Of a stretch of 64,000 nt of DNA, positions 11,596 to 23,828 are shown piece by piece (position 1 is the first letter of the stretch; each line of letters begins with the position of its first letter). The position numbers and the translations under genes were made by a program. The stretch is from Heliocybe sulcata. Its lineage: Eukaryota > Basidiomycota > Agaricomycetes > Gloeophyllales > Gloeophyllaceae. The notes beneath the pieces were generated by a model, which saw only the letters and a list, made by a program, of their open reading frames with translations, was not told the origin of the DNA and searched no databases. The DNA lies in the NCBI GenBank assembly GCA_004369045.1, contig ML213503.1:2017121-2081120 (forward strand), given 5' to 3'.

Positions 11596-14500
11596 TTAGG
11601 AGTCTTCCCCACCACCAAAGGTCTCGCTCATGTTCGCAACCGCAGATTTTCGTCGGCCGGTCCCTCTGCCTGTCCCACCACCCCTTGCACCTCCTCTCCG
11701 ACCGCGCCCCGGACCTTGCGCGCCCTGTTTCCGCTTCTTGCCACGCCCGCTGACTGCGATTGGTCCGATATCTTCTACCACCGATTCAGAACCGTTATTC
11801 TGGACTGGTTCCGAACGCCCGAAGAATTCATCGCCCTCATCGTTCCACAGATCGCGGGTCACATCCTCGGAACCATTGACACCAGAGATCAGCCCTCGCT
11901 TGTTGGTCTGTTTTGACGAAACCGTGGTGTTAAGAGTGGCAAGTTGATCTTCAGGCAATAGCAAGGACACGATCTCGTTGGGTTTGGTCACATCCGTGAA
12001 GCTTTTGTTTCCGACGACTATGTCTTGCACCTGTGGTAAGTGCTTAGTATGAGACCTAAGACAAGGAAGAATGATCGCGACACTCACGTCTTTCTTTACT
12101 CTGGCCAGCTGCACTATTCGCTCATCTATAGTGCCCTTTGTGATTAGACGGTACACAGTAACTTGTCGAGTTTGGCCCAATCGATGAGCCCGATCCATGG
12201 CCTGAGCATCATTAGACGGATTCCAATCATGGTCGTAGAAGACAACTGTATCGGCCGCAGTGAGGTTGATACCCAGACCTCCAGCCCGCGTGCTGAGTAA
12301 GAATACAAATATCTCGGGCCTGAGCGAATATTAGCGCACGAAAGGATGGCAGATAGAAACCGCCTTACTTGGTTTGCCAGTCTATGACCATATCCCGGCG
12401 ATCTTCTAGCTTGGAGGACCCATCCAAGCGCAAGTATTTGTATTGCCTATAGATTAGATACTCTTCCATGAGATCCATCATACGGGTCATCTGGAAGTAT
12501 ACCAGAACGCGATGGCCTTCCGCCTTGAGTTCCTGAAGGAGGGTGTCGAGCCGAGCAAGTTTGGCAGAGTCATAAATCAAGCGCTTCGCGTCCGGGACCT
12601 GCATAGTCGAGGCAGGGAGCTGATCTGGGGGCGAGCTTCCAAGGAGTCCCAGTGGAGAAAGGCTATACACCTTAGACTGGTAGCTCGAGAAAGCTTCTTC
12701 TGAGTCCCTGAGGTACGTTGGGAGGCCGTATAGAGCAAGAGACTCAAGCGGGCCATCAATGAATTGCTCCTGGCGGTCTAAGAACGTCCTATCCGTGCAA
12801 TGCATTGTGATTGGAGGAGCGACCGCAGGAGGCACGAAGAACTTGAGGCCTTGTCTTGACAGACAGGACTCTCTCCAGACAGTTTGCGAAATGAGCGGCA
12901 AAGCAGATAGCCCAGATGGTGTGTCCAGATGCGATGAGAGGGACCATCTTGAGATGCGGTAAGGAGAAGTCACAGAATGTGCTGCGAACGCGGATTCGCT
13001 ATGGGCAGGTAGAATCAGGGGAAGCTCTACATGACGAGTTGACGAAAGCGACTCACAGTGCAAAGCAATCATCTGACACCCTGTCACTCTCCTCTTGCGT
13101 AGCGCGTAACCTACGAGATAATACCGGGGAGATATGGATATCGTGCGCCTCGCGTGGGCTCACGTCTGCCAGTCGCAGGAAGGCGAAAGAGGACTCGGCT
13201 ACAGCAACATTAAATCAGGACAGATTCAGGCAAAAGGATACATTACTGACCATCGTCATACAGAGATTTATGAAGCCAGTCAGTAGACCAGATGTTCATA
13301 AGATGTGATAGGCAGCCACTTCTTGCAGGGTTGGACGACTCCTCACGGGGAACATCCAGGAGACCACCATCACGATAGAGCAGCGCAGGTATTGTGTACT
13401 CAATCGGACTTCTGGAAGAATACGGCAAGAATAGGAAGTCACCCTCCCGATTCAGTGGCCCTGACTGCCCAAAGACGGAGAACGAAAAGGGCGCGACGAC
13501 GTCGGCACGCTCAAATAGCTCTGGGTGGTTGCAGACCTGCACATAGCACATTGATGCAACGACTTTAAGCAGAGACTAAGAGGCTGACCTTGCGGAACTG
13601 CATCACCAAGTTCATCAGGGTCCGTGCTGATTCGGCATCTCCGATATTGGCCGCCTTCTCCAGCAGGTCAGCAACCGAGACATTAGCTAACAACGCCCGG
13701 TATAGGGCCCGCTGCCTGGCACTCAGGTCAACGTAGATATCCTTCTCGATCTAGCCGGAAGCTGTAAGTCCAGGCAGAGTCGACAATATCTCCAGACATG
13801 CCTTGTCACTCAGCTCATTCTGTACGTGACGCTTGACTCGACGCAGCATGAATGGTTTCAGGATCATGTGCAACCGGCGAAGCTGGTGCTCGTTCAGCTT
13901 GCTCCCCCTGTTCTCCGCCGCGGTTTCGATATCCTTCGAAAACCACTCGTTGAACTCATCATGAGAATCGAAAAGGCTGGGCATGATGAAGTGCAGTAAA
14001 GCCCATAGTTCTAAATGCGCCGATGAGCAACAGAACATACAGCTCCGCGTCAGCCACATACCCTGCATGTTGTTTTGGATCGGGGTTCCGGTAAGAAGCA
14101 ACCTATTGCGGCAGTTGAATCCCAAGAGGGTCTTCCATCGAACACTGGAAGAGTTCTTGATATTCTGAGCTTCATCCAGCACCATGTACTGCCATTTTAC
14201 ACGCTGAAAGTACTGCTGATCTTGCGTCACCTGGTAATACAATGACTAACTATCGGCGCGTGAGTACGATCTAACTTACCAACTGGTAGCTTGTGATAAG
14301 GACGTGAAAGGGGGCATCCTGGTTATAACTGATTTCCTTCTTGCTCCAGAATTTTCGCAGTGTCGCGCGATCCTTGACGTTGCCCCAGTAAGGCAGCGCT
14401 TTCAACGGAGGGACAAACCGGGTTAGCTCTTGCTGCCAATTATGCAGAGTGGACGCAGGCGCGACTACTAAGAATGGTCCCCAGATGTCGTGGACCTCTG

Positions 14501-17328
14501 CGAGGTAGGCGAGAAGAGATATGGACTGGACAGTCTTCAAGATTGCTGTTAGCTTAAACGCAGTCATGGAGTGCAGAACGCATACCTTCCCAAGACCCAT
14601 TTCATCCGCCAAGATGCCGTTGATGCCCTGATCGTATAGGGTCGCCAGCCAATTCAGGCCTTTCAACTGATATTCTTTCAGCTGAGCAGTCAACATTCTT
14701 GGCTGCTTGATAGTCAGCGGGCCTGACAATGAAGTTGGGTTCTGGAAGTTGAGTTCATCCGAGTCGACTATCGGAAAAGAAACGCCATGTCAGCAGGTTA
14801 ACTGAGGCATTCACAAGGACTTACGATCTACGAGCGGGGCAGCAGGAGTCCCCGTGCCTTCATCCGACTCAGCTCTACTGCGCCCTTCAGACTTAACAAG
14901 CTGCAGAGCTTCATTAGTTTTTCGGTCCAATGCGGCCTGCTTATCAAATTCCTCGGCTCTCAGCCTCGCCAGGGTGATGGCATCCTGCGCATTCTTTCTA
15001 GCATGACGATGAAGATTTGTGGGATCATCTTTCAACAAAGAGCATTGGTTGGAACAGAAGAGGAGGAGATAACCAAATTTCGTACCATCATCGAAGTCGA
15101 TGTCCCGAAGGGCACCTTCCTCGTCAGCCAAGTCAGCGCCCGCAGGAGCTTGACTCTCTGCTGATTCACCCTCGACCTCAGCGGCTACAGGTAGACTAAC
15201 GAATCAGCGTGTATAAAATCGCGGAAAGACTGAACTGACTCTTCAGCTTGCTGCCGACAAAATGGCTATAGAGCTCTGTTTGACTGATCAAGAACTCTAG
15301 CTTTCTTGCCTGCCGGGCAGCTTCACGGCGTTCCTCCTCGACCCTGGCACGATCGCTGGCTTCCTTCTGCTCCCGTTTGCGGACATCCCGCTCCTCTTTC
15401 TCGTTCTTCTTCCAGAATACGAGCATTTCACGCATGAGCCTCTTACTCTTGGCCTGGACGTCCTTGGTAGCCTTGGCCGTGCGAGTGAATGGCCTGCGCG
15501 CCTGTATTGAGGAAAGCATGGCCAAACGCTTCAACTGCGCCTGGCGTGCTTGGTAGCCCATAGCGTGATATTTGTAGACCTACGGAGCAGCATGAGCGTC
15601 AACCTGCCGTAACATGCGCCAGTAGCTTACCTTGGCGACCTCTTTCTTCGCAATCGTTGTCCATACCTTCTTCTGTGCTTCCTCGAGTACTCTGACACGC
15701 TTAGCCATGATGACATCATCAACCTTCTTGGCTCTCTTCAGGGGAGGGATCTGTTCGTCTAACTCATACAGCACCGAAGAGGTGTTGGTAGGAGCAGGTG
15801 ACGCTGGGCGTGACGCAGACACCGACGGGGTCCCGTCTCGAGAGGCGGATATCGACGCGGGGCCTACGCCGAGAAGCTCCAGGGTATGAGGGGGAAGAGC
15901 ATCCAACTTGCGCTTTGGTCCTGGCTTCTTACGGGACACTTTGCCCCCGTCTGTGCTCAGGTCGCCTTGAGCCGCCTGCTTGCCTTTACCTTTACCCTTA
16001 GCAGGCGCAGCTGAGATAGAGAGAGACGAAGCAGAGGGGTCCTGCAGATCCCGCCGGAGATCCTCATTGATGGATCTCTCGACATCTTCCGTGATGTCCT
16101 CCATGTCTCTGTCTATTCTACGCTTCTTGGCAGCGTGTCCCTCCCTCTCAAATCTGTTTGACAAGGGTACATCCAGTTCACTACCAGAGTCGGAGGCTTC
16201 GGCGGCAACTGAACGCTTAGACCCTTGCTTGCCCTTGCCCTTCTGGAAGACTCCGGCAGTGTTCGAGGGATCAGCTGTTTCACCTTCCAGAACATCTCCT
16301 GCCGCATCGTCCATGTCTGAGAGCCGGGGTCGCAAGGGGCGACCCAGTTCAGGGAACGGGTCCTCATCATCAGCAAACGCTGCAGGTGGCGACGCCATAC
16401 CGATGTTGGAGGGATGATTTGCTTCTTGTCTAAGTGGAATCGGCGGTGGAGGCGGAGGTGGAGGGGGTATTGCAGCTATCCGCTCAGCATAATGGTGTGA
16501 TAGATGTCTAGCAACGTTGGAGTTGCGTTCCTATACACAGTGTGTCAACGGAAAGTGCCCTACGTAGCGGAATTCGACCTACTAGACAGCTTGCGTCAAA
16601 CCATGCTTCGACTTGTCTTTGCCTTTTCTGAGTTTCCAAGATATAATCGCTATATTCGGCTATCCATACTTCTTCCGAATCGTCAAGGTCGGAAGATGCG
16701 AGACGCAACTCTTCCTCCGTAGATTGGTGGAACTCGACGACAGTGGGCTCCATCACATGGCCGGAGGGCGAAGCAGTCCGAGCATATTTACTTCGTGAAG
16801 GGTACCGTCGCGTGCCATTCTGAAGAACTATCAGCACAATCCTGTATCATACCTTGGCTCTTAACGTACACGTTTCTGTCCAGGAGGCTGGTAATCGGCA
16901 TCATCATCATGGTTCCTACGTTTCCTTCGTCCGGATGATTCGACATAGCCATCAAACGGTTGAAGCCCTTGCTCCTCTAGGAGGGCGACATCTGGGCCTG
17001 AGCTCAGAATGAATACGATGGACCAGTCCCTCGCTAACTGGTTGCAAGACTTACCTTGTGGCCACGGCTCGTCATAAGTGCCGTATACTGCTGGATCAGC
17101 ATAGTTCGCGTGCTGATACGCCGCATTCCTTGCTGCTCTGTGCGCCTCGCGATCACTAGAGAATGTCCGCCGCGGAGTCGGGGTTCTCTCGCCATTAGAC
17201 CTCGAAGTCGACGAATGAGAGTCGTCCACAGGAGCTGCGTCACTCAAACCAACTGAAGGGCCCGTCGACTGGGAAGACGGAGTCACAGGGGGTACTGGGT
17301 CATCGTTGAGAATGCGACTAAGCGACAT
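11596..17328 (-). CDS. INO80: INO80 chromatin-remodelling ATPase
   Basis: The catalytic subunit of the INO80 nucleosome remodeller. The N terminus ([19 protein letters not shown]) is Ser/Pro-rich and low in complexity. The DBINO region, around 15200-15900, is basic and helical ([40 protein letters not shown], and the Arg/Glu-rich helix). The SNF2 core has [20 protein letters not shown], with motif I split by an intron after the Lys; [15 protein letters not shown]; and the Walker B motif LDEAQ, with LTGTPIQNN after it. A long insert separates the two ATPase lobes, as is usual for INO80. The second lobe has [17 protein letters not shown] and [18 protein letters not shown]. The C-terminal tail is Gly/Arg-rich. 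The ATG at 17328 is the first in frame. Many introns of about 50 bases interrupt it. Confidence 0.93.
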
Positions 17329-18048
17329 GTTACCCAAGAGGTAGTCAACGAGACTACGATTGTTGCAGAGAAATTACAGTTGTCCTGCAAGACTGACAGC
17401 ACAGGCCTCCCGTGGGATCACAGTGAGTCGAACCAATAACCAAGAGTCCTGTTCGCCAGCTGGGCCTCCACTTGCTATTTGCTACCTTCCGTACTGAGGT
17501 TCCTTGGAGTTGTAGAAGGGGAGTCGCCCAATGTCGGCCACGACGACGAGCACAGCAAGCCTGAGTGAAAACTGATGCAGAACAGCCGGACTCCAGCGGG
17601 GAATCGGCGTCGCGCGTCTCATTATATTTGTAAACTGTTGTGATACCATTGACCTTCTGTCAACTCAAGCCTGAGCTGTCGCTCCATATATGGCAATTTG
17701 CTCATCCTTCTCGAAGAAGCACCTTCCCCGTGCGCGTCAGTCTTTTAAACAAACATCTTACTCTCTCGAGCCTCAAGCCTCTCAAGCATTGACAGTAACT
17801 AGAGTAACTGGTAGCACTCGCCGCATCAGCACTCCGCGCAGTCTATCGTGGGCGTCCTCGTCAGGAACCGGATAGCCAATTCCCGTATATATCTACCTAC
17901 TAAACCCGGTACTGATGCCTGGATCACCGAGACATCATAATAGCCGACTTCCTAGCTTTCATAGGAACCCATCCAAGTTAATTAGCTCTAGTGTACAATG
18001 CCAGGGTACAGTAATCCCTAGGTTGTTTGCCTCTTTCGTGACGACAGC
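17329..18048. other. Intergenic between INO80 and fumarase
   Basis: About 720 bases upstream of INO80 and downstream of fumarase. No coding frame shows a recognisable motif. The part next to 17328 is the presumed INO80 promoter and leader. Confidence 0.5.
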
Positions 18049-20131
18049 CTACTCCTCATCAGGATACAACATTAGCTCCGGGCGAACTTTCTCGTCGAAT
18101 TCCTCCGGAGTGAGGAAGCCCAGGGCAACGGTGGCCTCCTTGAGAGTGGTACCCTCTTTGTGCGCCTTCTTTGCGCACTTGGCCACGTCTGTGGAAACTT
18201 GAATAATACGACCCAAAAAGGAAATGCAAGATACGTACTATCGTAACCGAGCGTTTTGTTCAGGATAGTGGCCAACATCAGCGACTCGTTCAGTATTTGG
18301 GTGATCCGCTTCTCATTGGCTTGGATGCCGACGACACAGTTCTTCCTGAACGAGTGAGAGGCTGAAGACAATGTGAGGCCATCATATAAACATGTCTGGG
18401 AGAACTGCCTACCATCGGATAATAGTCGGATACTCTGCAGAACGTTCTTTGCGATCACAGGCTTGAAGACATTCAACTGCGATAGAAATAAGCAAAACCG
18501 AGGCTGTCCCGGCAATGATACTGCTCACCTCGAAGTGACCGTTAGATCCACCGATCGACACAGCGACTTGATTGCCCATGACCTGAGCAGCGACCATGGT
18601 CATCGCCTCACACTGAGTGGGATTGACCTTGCCGGGCATAATGCTGCTACCAGGCTCATTCTCAGGCAAGCTTAACTCTCCGAGACCGCAGCGAGGTCCA
18701 GATCCGAGGAAGCGGATATCGTTAGCAATCTTCATTAAAGAGACCGCAATAACGTTCAGAGCACCATGTGCCTCCACCAGAGCGTCGTGTGATGCAAGAG
18801 CTTCGAACTATACATTTGATGGTCAATGAATCATTCAAACTGGATATCGTAACCCAACTACCTTGTTTGGTGCGGTCTTGAACTCAAGCCCGGTGATCTT
18901 CGAAATCTCTGCGGCAACCTTGACATCAAAGCCCTTCTTGGTGTTAAGGCCCTATATACAGATATCGAGACATGTTCCCCTAACGATGAAAACATACGCA
19001 CAGTTCCGACGGCAGTACCACCCTGTGCCAAAAGGCTCAGTCGGGGAAGGACGTCCTGCACACGCGCGATGCCGTTCGTGAGCTGCTGGACGTAGCCGCT
19101 GAACTCCTGACCAAGCGTCAATGGAGTAGCATCCTGCAGATGGGTCCGGCCGATCTTGATTATATGCTCGAAAGTCTTCGCCTTCTCGGCGAAAGCATCA
19201 CGTAGTTCAGTGAGAGCAGGGATGAGATTGTGGTTGATCTCGACTACAGCCGCGACATGCATCGCAGTCGGAAACCTTTATGTGTCTGGGGAGTTTGCCA
19301 GCGCGTCTAGCGTTGATACTACTGCCATGAACGTACGTGTCATTACTGCTCTGGCTCATATTGACATGATCATTGGGATGAACAGGCTTCTTAGAGCCAA
19401 GCTCCCCGCCGAGAATCTCAATTGCCCTGTTCGAAATGACCTGCACATGGTTAGCCGGAGAATGCACATGACAAAGCTGGATCGCGCACCTCATTCACGT
19501 TCATGTTACTCTGCGTACCGCTGCCGGTCTGGAATACCACCAGCGGGAAATGGTCCATAAGCTTGCCAGAGATCACCTGCACGAACTTTAGCCTTCCTCC
19601 ACATCATCATCTCACACTCGACTGACTTCATCAGCAGCTTGCTGGATCGCCTGTCCAACCTTCGGGTCCATGCCATAACTGACGTTCACTACAGACGCAG
19701 CCTTCTTCAGGATACCAAATGCCTTGATCAGAGGCGGAGGAAGCCGCTCAGTGGGACCACCAATATCGAAGTTCTGGAGAGACCTACTTGACAATTTACC
19801 ACGATTTAGCGACAATTGCAGTAATATAACGACTTACCGCTGAGTCTGCGCACCCCAGTATCGATCCGATGGCACCTGCAAATCACCGAAAGTATCGCGC
19901 TCTACGCGGTAAGACTGGCTCTGCAACACAGCTCTCCATTAAACCATGCATTTAGAAGGGCGAAACATATTCTAACCATGACGGACACCGAAGAGGAGAA
20001 TAGTCTGGGATAAGAGCGTAGCCTAGGCTGTGCGAGTTGTAGCTGCAGGCCGGTGATTAGGAATCACATGGCGCCACGGTCAATTGCGGGGAGAGCTCTC
20101 GTACTCTGCGTGCCAGACGAATACCAGACAT
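18049..20131 (-). CDS. FUM1: Fumarate hydratase, class II, mitochondrial and cytosolic
   Basis: Class II fumarase, which hydrates fumarate to malate in the TCA cycle and the cytosol. The core starts [17 protein letters not shown], then [25 protein letters not shown], and the signature [15 protein letters not shown]; it ends [12 protein letters not shown]. Three exons define the N terminus. Exon 1 (20131-20105) encodes MSGIRLARR; after a 62-base intron, exon 2 (20042-19977) encodes [21 protein letters not shown] and a terminal Met; after another intron, exon 3 starts with SQSYRVERD at 19920. All joins are in phase. The first 30 residues have five or more Arg, no acidic residue and RLFSSS, as in a mitochondrial presequence. 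The Met at the end of exon 2 is a natural start for a cytosolic form. It is divergent from PEX11. Confidence 0.92.
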
Positions 20132-20574
20132 GCCTTGATGCAAGCACTTAAAAGAAAGTCACTGAGGAGGTCGCGAGAGTACGACGCTTGGCGGAGAAGG
20201 CGAAGAGAATGCGGGGACGGCCTGCTCCGATGGATTAAGCAACCCAAGCCCGACATTCTCCGCGTCGCTCATGATTTCGTTGCCACGCTGCTCAGCTTAT
20301 GATTCATGTCAGCGACGTCGATGGGAATATTGCATGGAACGCATCGAAACGCGTCGGATACGAGCGACACGGTGTCGACGAAGTGTCCTTTGTCAGGACC
20401 GCGAGCAGCCGCTAGCCACCGCCGCAGAGGATGGTAAATCAAATGCTTTCGTCCGAATCTAATGCAGTACCCTCCACGTGATTCCGGGGCGTCATGATCA
20501 GCTGTGCTATATCCTCCCGCTATGCTCTCAGCGCTCTCTTTGCGCTACTCCTGTCACTCCTTTCTTTGTCCGCA
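20132..20574. promoter_or_regulatory. Divergent promoter region, fumarase and PEX11
   Basis: 443 bases separate the fumarase start (20131) from the PEX11 ATG (20575). No further gene was found. No clear TATA box was seen on either strand. Confidence 0.4.
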
Positions 20575-21651
20575 ATGACCAGCATATCCTCGCAACTCGT
20601 ACTGCACCCAACAGTCTCCCAAAGCATCAAGCTCGGGAGCACCACCCTTGGTCGTGACAAAGTCGGTCGTGTGGACGCACTCTCGATCCGGGACACCCGC
20701 GACTCACCCCCATGCGCAGCTGTATAGGGCCGTGCAATACTTCGCGAGATTTCTCGCATGGTTCTTTCTCTCTCGAGGGAACAAGGAGCAGGCGGCTAGG
20801 TGGAATGCCCTTAAATCCCATCTGGCTTTGGGGAGGAAGTGTGAGTCCCAACGTCTCGGATGAGATCCTCGTGTGATAGACCCTGCCGTGTCTAGTGATG
20901 CGCCTTGGGAAACCTATGGAGCATTTGCAGGCAGCTCTCCGAGCTCTCCAAGTGTATTCCGCCCAGGAAACCGGCGAGCAGATAACTACGATCGGCCGAC
21001 AGTTGGCGTACTTCGGATATCTCACCTACGACGCGATCGTTTGGGTACGTCCCGACCCTATCAGGTACATATCAGATGCTGAACAGCTAGCAGGCCAACG
21101 CTGTAAAATTCATTACCCTCAAGCCCGACACTGCCCAAAAGGTGAATAAGACTTCCAACCGCTTCTGGCTAGCCGGCATCTTGCTGAGCATTACCCATGG
21201 TCTCCTTAAAGTAAGTATGGCTTTCTTCAGTCCTTTGTTCGGTGATATAACGTCTCTATTCCGTAGGCTGGCCGCCTAGCCAATGAAGCGAAGAAACTCC
21301 GATCCAAGTCGGGCGAAAAGGACATCGGAACGGAAGCGGACCGAGAGCTAAAGCAGCGCACTCTTGACTTGTAAGCATATTTCCAAGTCCTATACCTCGT
21401 ATCTTTGCGCCGTGTGTTCACACCACCCCAGGGCGCGGTCCGTCACCCGTCACCAGTTCATCATCGACATCCTCGATGTCTGGATCCCCGCTGCTAACCT
21501 TGGCTTGGTCAACTTCAACGATGGCGTCTTGGGTATCTTTGGGTAAGTCATATTGTGCTTGTATCCACGGCATAGTACTGATGATGGATCTAGTTTCATT
21601 ACGTCTGTTATGGCTCTCCGCCAGCAATGGCATATCGCTGCCAAGAAATAA
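20575..21651 (+). CDS. PEX11: Peroxisomal membrane protein PEX11
   Basis: PEX11 promotes elongation and division of peroxisomes. The start MTSISSQLVLHPTVSQSIKL opens exon 1; later exons give VYRAVQYFARFLAWFFLSRG, RLGKPMEHLQAALRAL, LAYFGYLTYDAIVWA, NRFWLAGILLSITHGLLKAG and HQFIIDILDVWIPAANLGLV, ending WHIAAKK. The amphipathic helix near ARFLAWFFLSRGNKEQAARW and the hydrophobic segments after it fit the family. Several short introns are present, including one right after GRDK in the first exon. The upstream in-frame leucine-rich stretch (20494-20574) has an earlier ATG but reads like leader sequence, so the ATG at 20575 was chosen. Confidence 0.9.
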
Positions 21652-21799
21652 TTTTGTTGCTAATTGTGGCATGCTCTGGATATTTAAGGATCTTCGTGTA
21701 CTCTACTTGAATAAACCTTTTCTTCGTCATAATTAGGGAGAAACGGAAAACTAATGCTAATAGGTCCAGCGCTGCAAGGAATGGGTGGTGAAGCGTCCT

Positions 21800-22869
21800 T
21801 CAAACGTCTGTGAGCCAGGCCGGTCGGTGGCAGAGTTGCTTGTGCGTCTTCCACTGTCATGGGTCACATCCTTATCATCAGTAAATTACGCAGGTTACGG
21901 AACCCGACACGTACATCCTGACGCTGGTGTTGAGTAGAGCACTTTGTTGCACCAAAGTCAGCACGTGCAAAAACCGGACTGTGGATGAATAAGACTCACA
22001 TATCGTGCACTCTTGCATGCCGAGCACTGACTAAGGTTGTCCGCCGCAGGATCATACGGAACCTCGCAGCCCCGTAAATTACACCCTCGCAATTTGCGTT
22101 CCATGGACTTCCTCACTTCACGACCTTGACGCACCCAGGAGACTTGACGCTTGAGCAGTCCGATGGCGCGGGGTAGAGGTGCAAGATCGGGGCCAGAGGG
22201 AAATACCCTCTCCCAGGCAGATATCTTGTCTATGAGCGTCCGGGTGAGAGATGGTGGCAGCACGGTCTCGGAGTCTTCATAAATGAGCATCGTCGACAGG
22301 TGTTGACATGCGTCGAAGATCATGTCGTAGCTCTCCCGAGTTGACCACTGCGCCTTCACGAGCTGTTTCGCAAAATCGAGTGTCAAGTTTCGAGCTGCCC
22401 GGTGACCCGAGGCAAAGAAAGTTTGGAAGTAGATGTTGTCCGACAGGTGGGGCAGCATCAGGAAGTAGATCGAATTCGGGTCGTCAAGGGTGCGCCATTT
22501 TTCGAGAAGCTTGAGCAGATAAAAAGCGGTCAATCGGCTGAAAATAATTTCTTGTTGTGGTAGTGGCTCCATTCTGAGTCGGACCAGCTGGAGACATATG
22601 TGAGACGCTCGCAGAAGCACGAATTCTGAGGTGACTCTTGGATCCTACCAGTTTCCAGTACACGAGCTCAACACGTTCTGACTCTGTCATGGTAGCTTGT
22701 GCCTGTCTTGCTTCAGGGAAGATACTCTCCTTGAGTCCTGAGACCCACAAACACCTCAGTATGCGGATGAACAAGACAAACCATCAACTATACCTAGAGC
22801 CACAGCAAAATCCTCGGACATGGGTAAGGGTAGAGCGGCTAGGGGGCTCATAGGTGGATTGGTGGTCAT
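21800..22869 (-). CDS. MYND zinc-finger protein, otherwise uncharacterised
   Basis: Exons join to a protein beginning MTTNPPMSPLAALPLPM, followed by a helical body (ARQAQATMTESERVELVYWK, AFYLLKLLEKWRTLDDPNSI, TLDFAKQLVKAQWSTRES) and a C-terminal MYND finger. The finger is assembled from three exons: GCNLRGC and QCSACKSARY; then CSTQHQRQD; then WKTHKQLCHRPAWLTDV before the stop at 21800. Spacing fits the C-x2-C, YCS-x-x-HQ-x-x-DW-x-x-HK-x-x-C pattern of MYND domains, which bind zinc and usually mediate protein contacts. Such finger-tailed proteins are very numerous in mushroom-forming fungi and mostly have no known function. The two short 3' exons are easily missed: reading through the first donor gives a stop only nine codons later. 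Confidence 0.75.
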
Positions 22870-23089
22870 ATTGTGAGTTCAGTAAGTAGTCGTTGATAAT
22901 GAGGCATAGGAGGCAAGCCACTTCCCAATAGGATGCACAGCCACCCAGATCGCAATCGGGTCCCTGATACTAGGTCCATGTAAGTTGTATAAGCCGAGGA
23001 AATGTTCGTGGTAATAGCAGCACATGAGACCGGGAGATCTGGGAAACGGGAATATGTCCTGTGGGATTATTGTCGACATCGGTCTCATT

Positions 23090-23161
23090 GGGGGAGCTTG
23101 CTCCCCCTTTTGTTACGCTAGGGGAGGCCAAAATCGTTAGTGCCGGCCAACCCTAGCGTAA
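23090..23161. repeat. Two adjacent perfect hairpins
   Basis: GGGGGAGC (23090-23097) and GCTCCCCC (23100-23107) form an 8-base stem around a 2-base loop. Six bases on, TTACGCTAGGG (23113-23123) and CCCTAGCGTAA (23151-23161) form an 11-base perfect stem around 27 bases. Such dense symmetry beside an assembly gap fits the end of a non-autonomous element, but no target-site duplication can be checked. Confidence 0.6.
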
Positions 23162-23169
23162 GGTTAAAA

Positions 23170-23233
23170 CCACGTGGTGCGCCCGCTTTCAGTGTGCTGC
23201 GTTCCCACACAATGCAGCGTAGCCACGTGGTGC
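23170..23233. repeat. Direct repeat of CCACGTGGTGC, 53 bases apart
   Basis: The 11-mer CCACGTGGTGC occurs at 23170-23180 and 23223-23233. Its core CCACGTGG is a palindrome containing the E-box CACGTG, the site type bound by basic helix-loop-helix factors. Between the copies, GCTGCGTT and AATGCAGC are near-inverted. Confidence 0.55.
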
Positions 23234-23408
23234 ATCCGGCCTTCACCCCCGAGCCCCGAGCCCCGAAAACATGTAAATACACATAGCTTACCCGTCCTTT
23301 TAGCTCTTGTGTGTCGGGGACTACTTCTTGCACTACCTCTGGAGATGAAGGAACTCTGGAGACATTTCCAGCTTGGGATGGTCTGAACATTGAGTGCCTT
23401 TAAGACTG

Positions 23409-23828
23409 NNNNNNNNNNNNNNNNNNNNNNNNNNNNNNNNNNNNNNNNNNNNNNNNNNNNNNNNNNNNNNNNNNNNNNNNNNNNNNNNNNNNNNNNNNNN
23501 NNNNNNNNNNNNNNNNNNNNNNNNNNNNNNNNNNNNNNNNNNNNNNNNNNNNNNNNNNNNNNNNNNNNNNNNNNNNNNNNNNNNNNNNNNNNNNNNNNNN
23601 NNNNNNNNNNNNNNNNNNNNNNNNNNNNNNNNNNNNNNNNNNNNNNNNNNNNNNNNNNNNNNNNNNNNNNNNNNNNNNNNNNNNNNNNNNNNNNNNNNNN
23701 NNNNNNNNNNNNNNNNNNNNNNNNNNNNNNNNNNNNNNNNNNNNNNNNNNNNNNNNNNNNNNNNNNNNNNNNNNNNNNNNNNNNNNNNNNNNNNNNNNNN
23801 NNNNNNNNNNNNNNNNNNNNNNNNNNNN
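23409..23828. other. Assembly gap of 420 N
   Basis: A continuous run of unknown bases. Its true length may differ from 420. The hairpin-rich left flank and the hairpin CATCGCG/CGCGATG at 23942-23959 to its right suggest that repetitive or foldback sequence prevented assembly. Confidence 0.99.
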
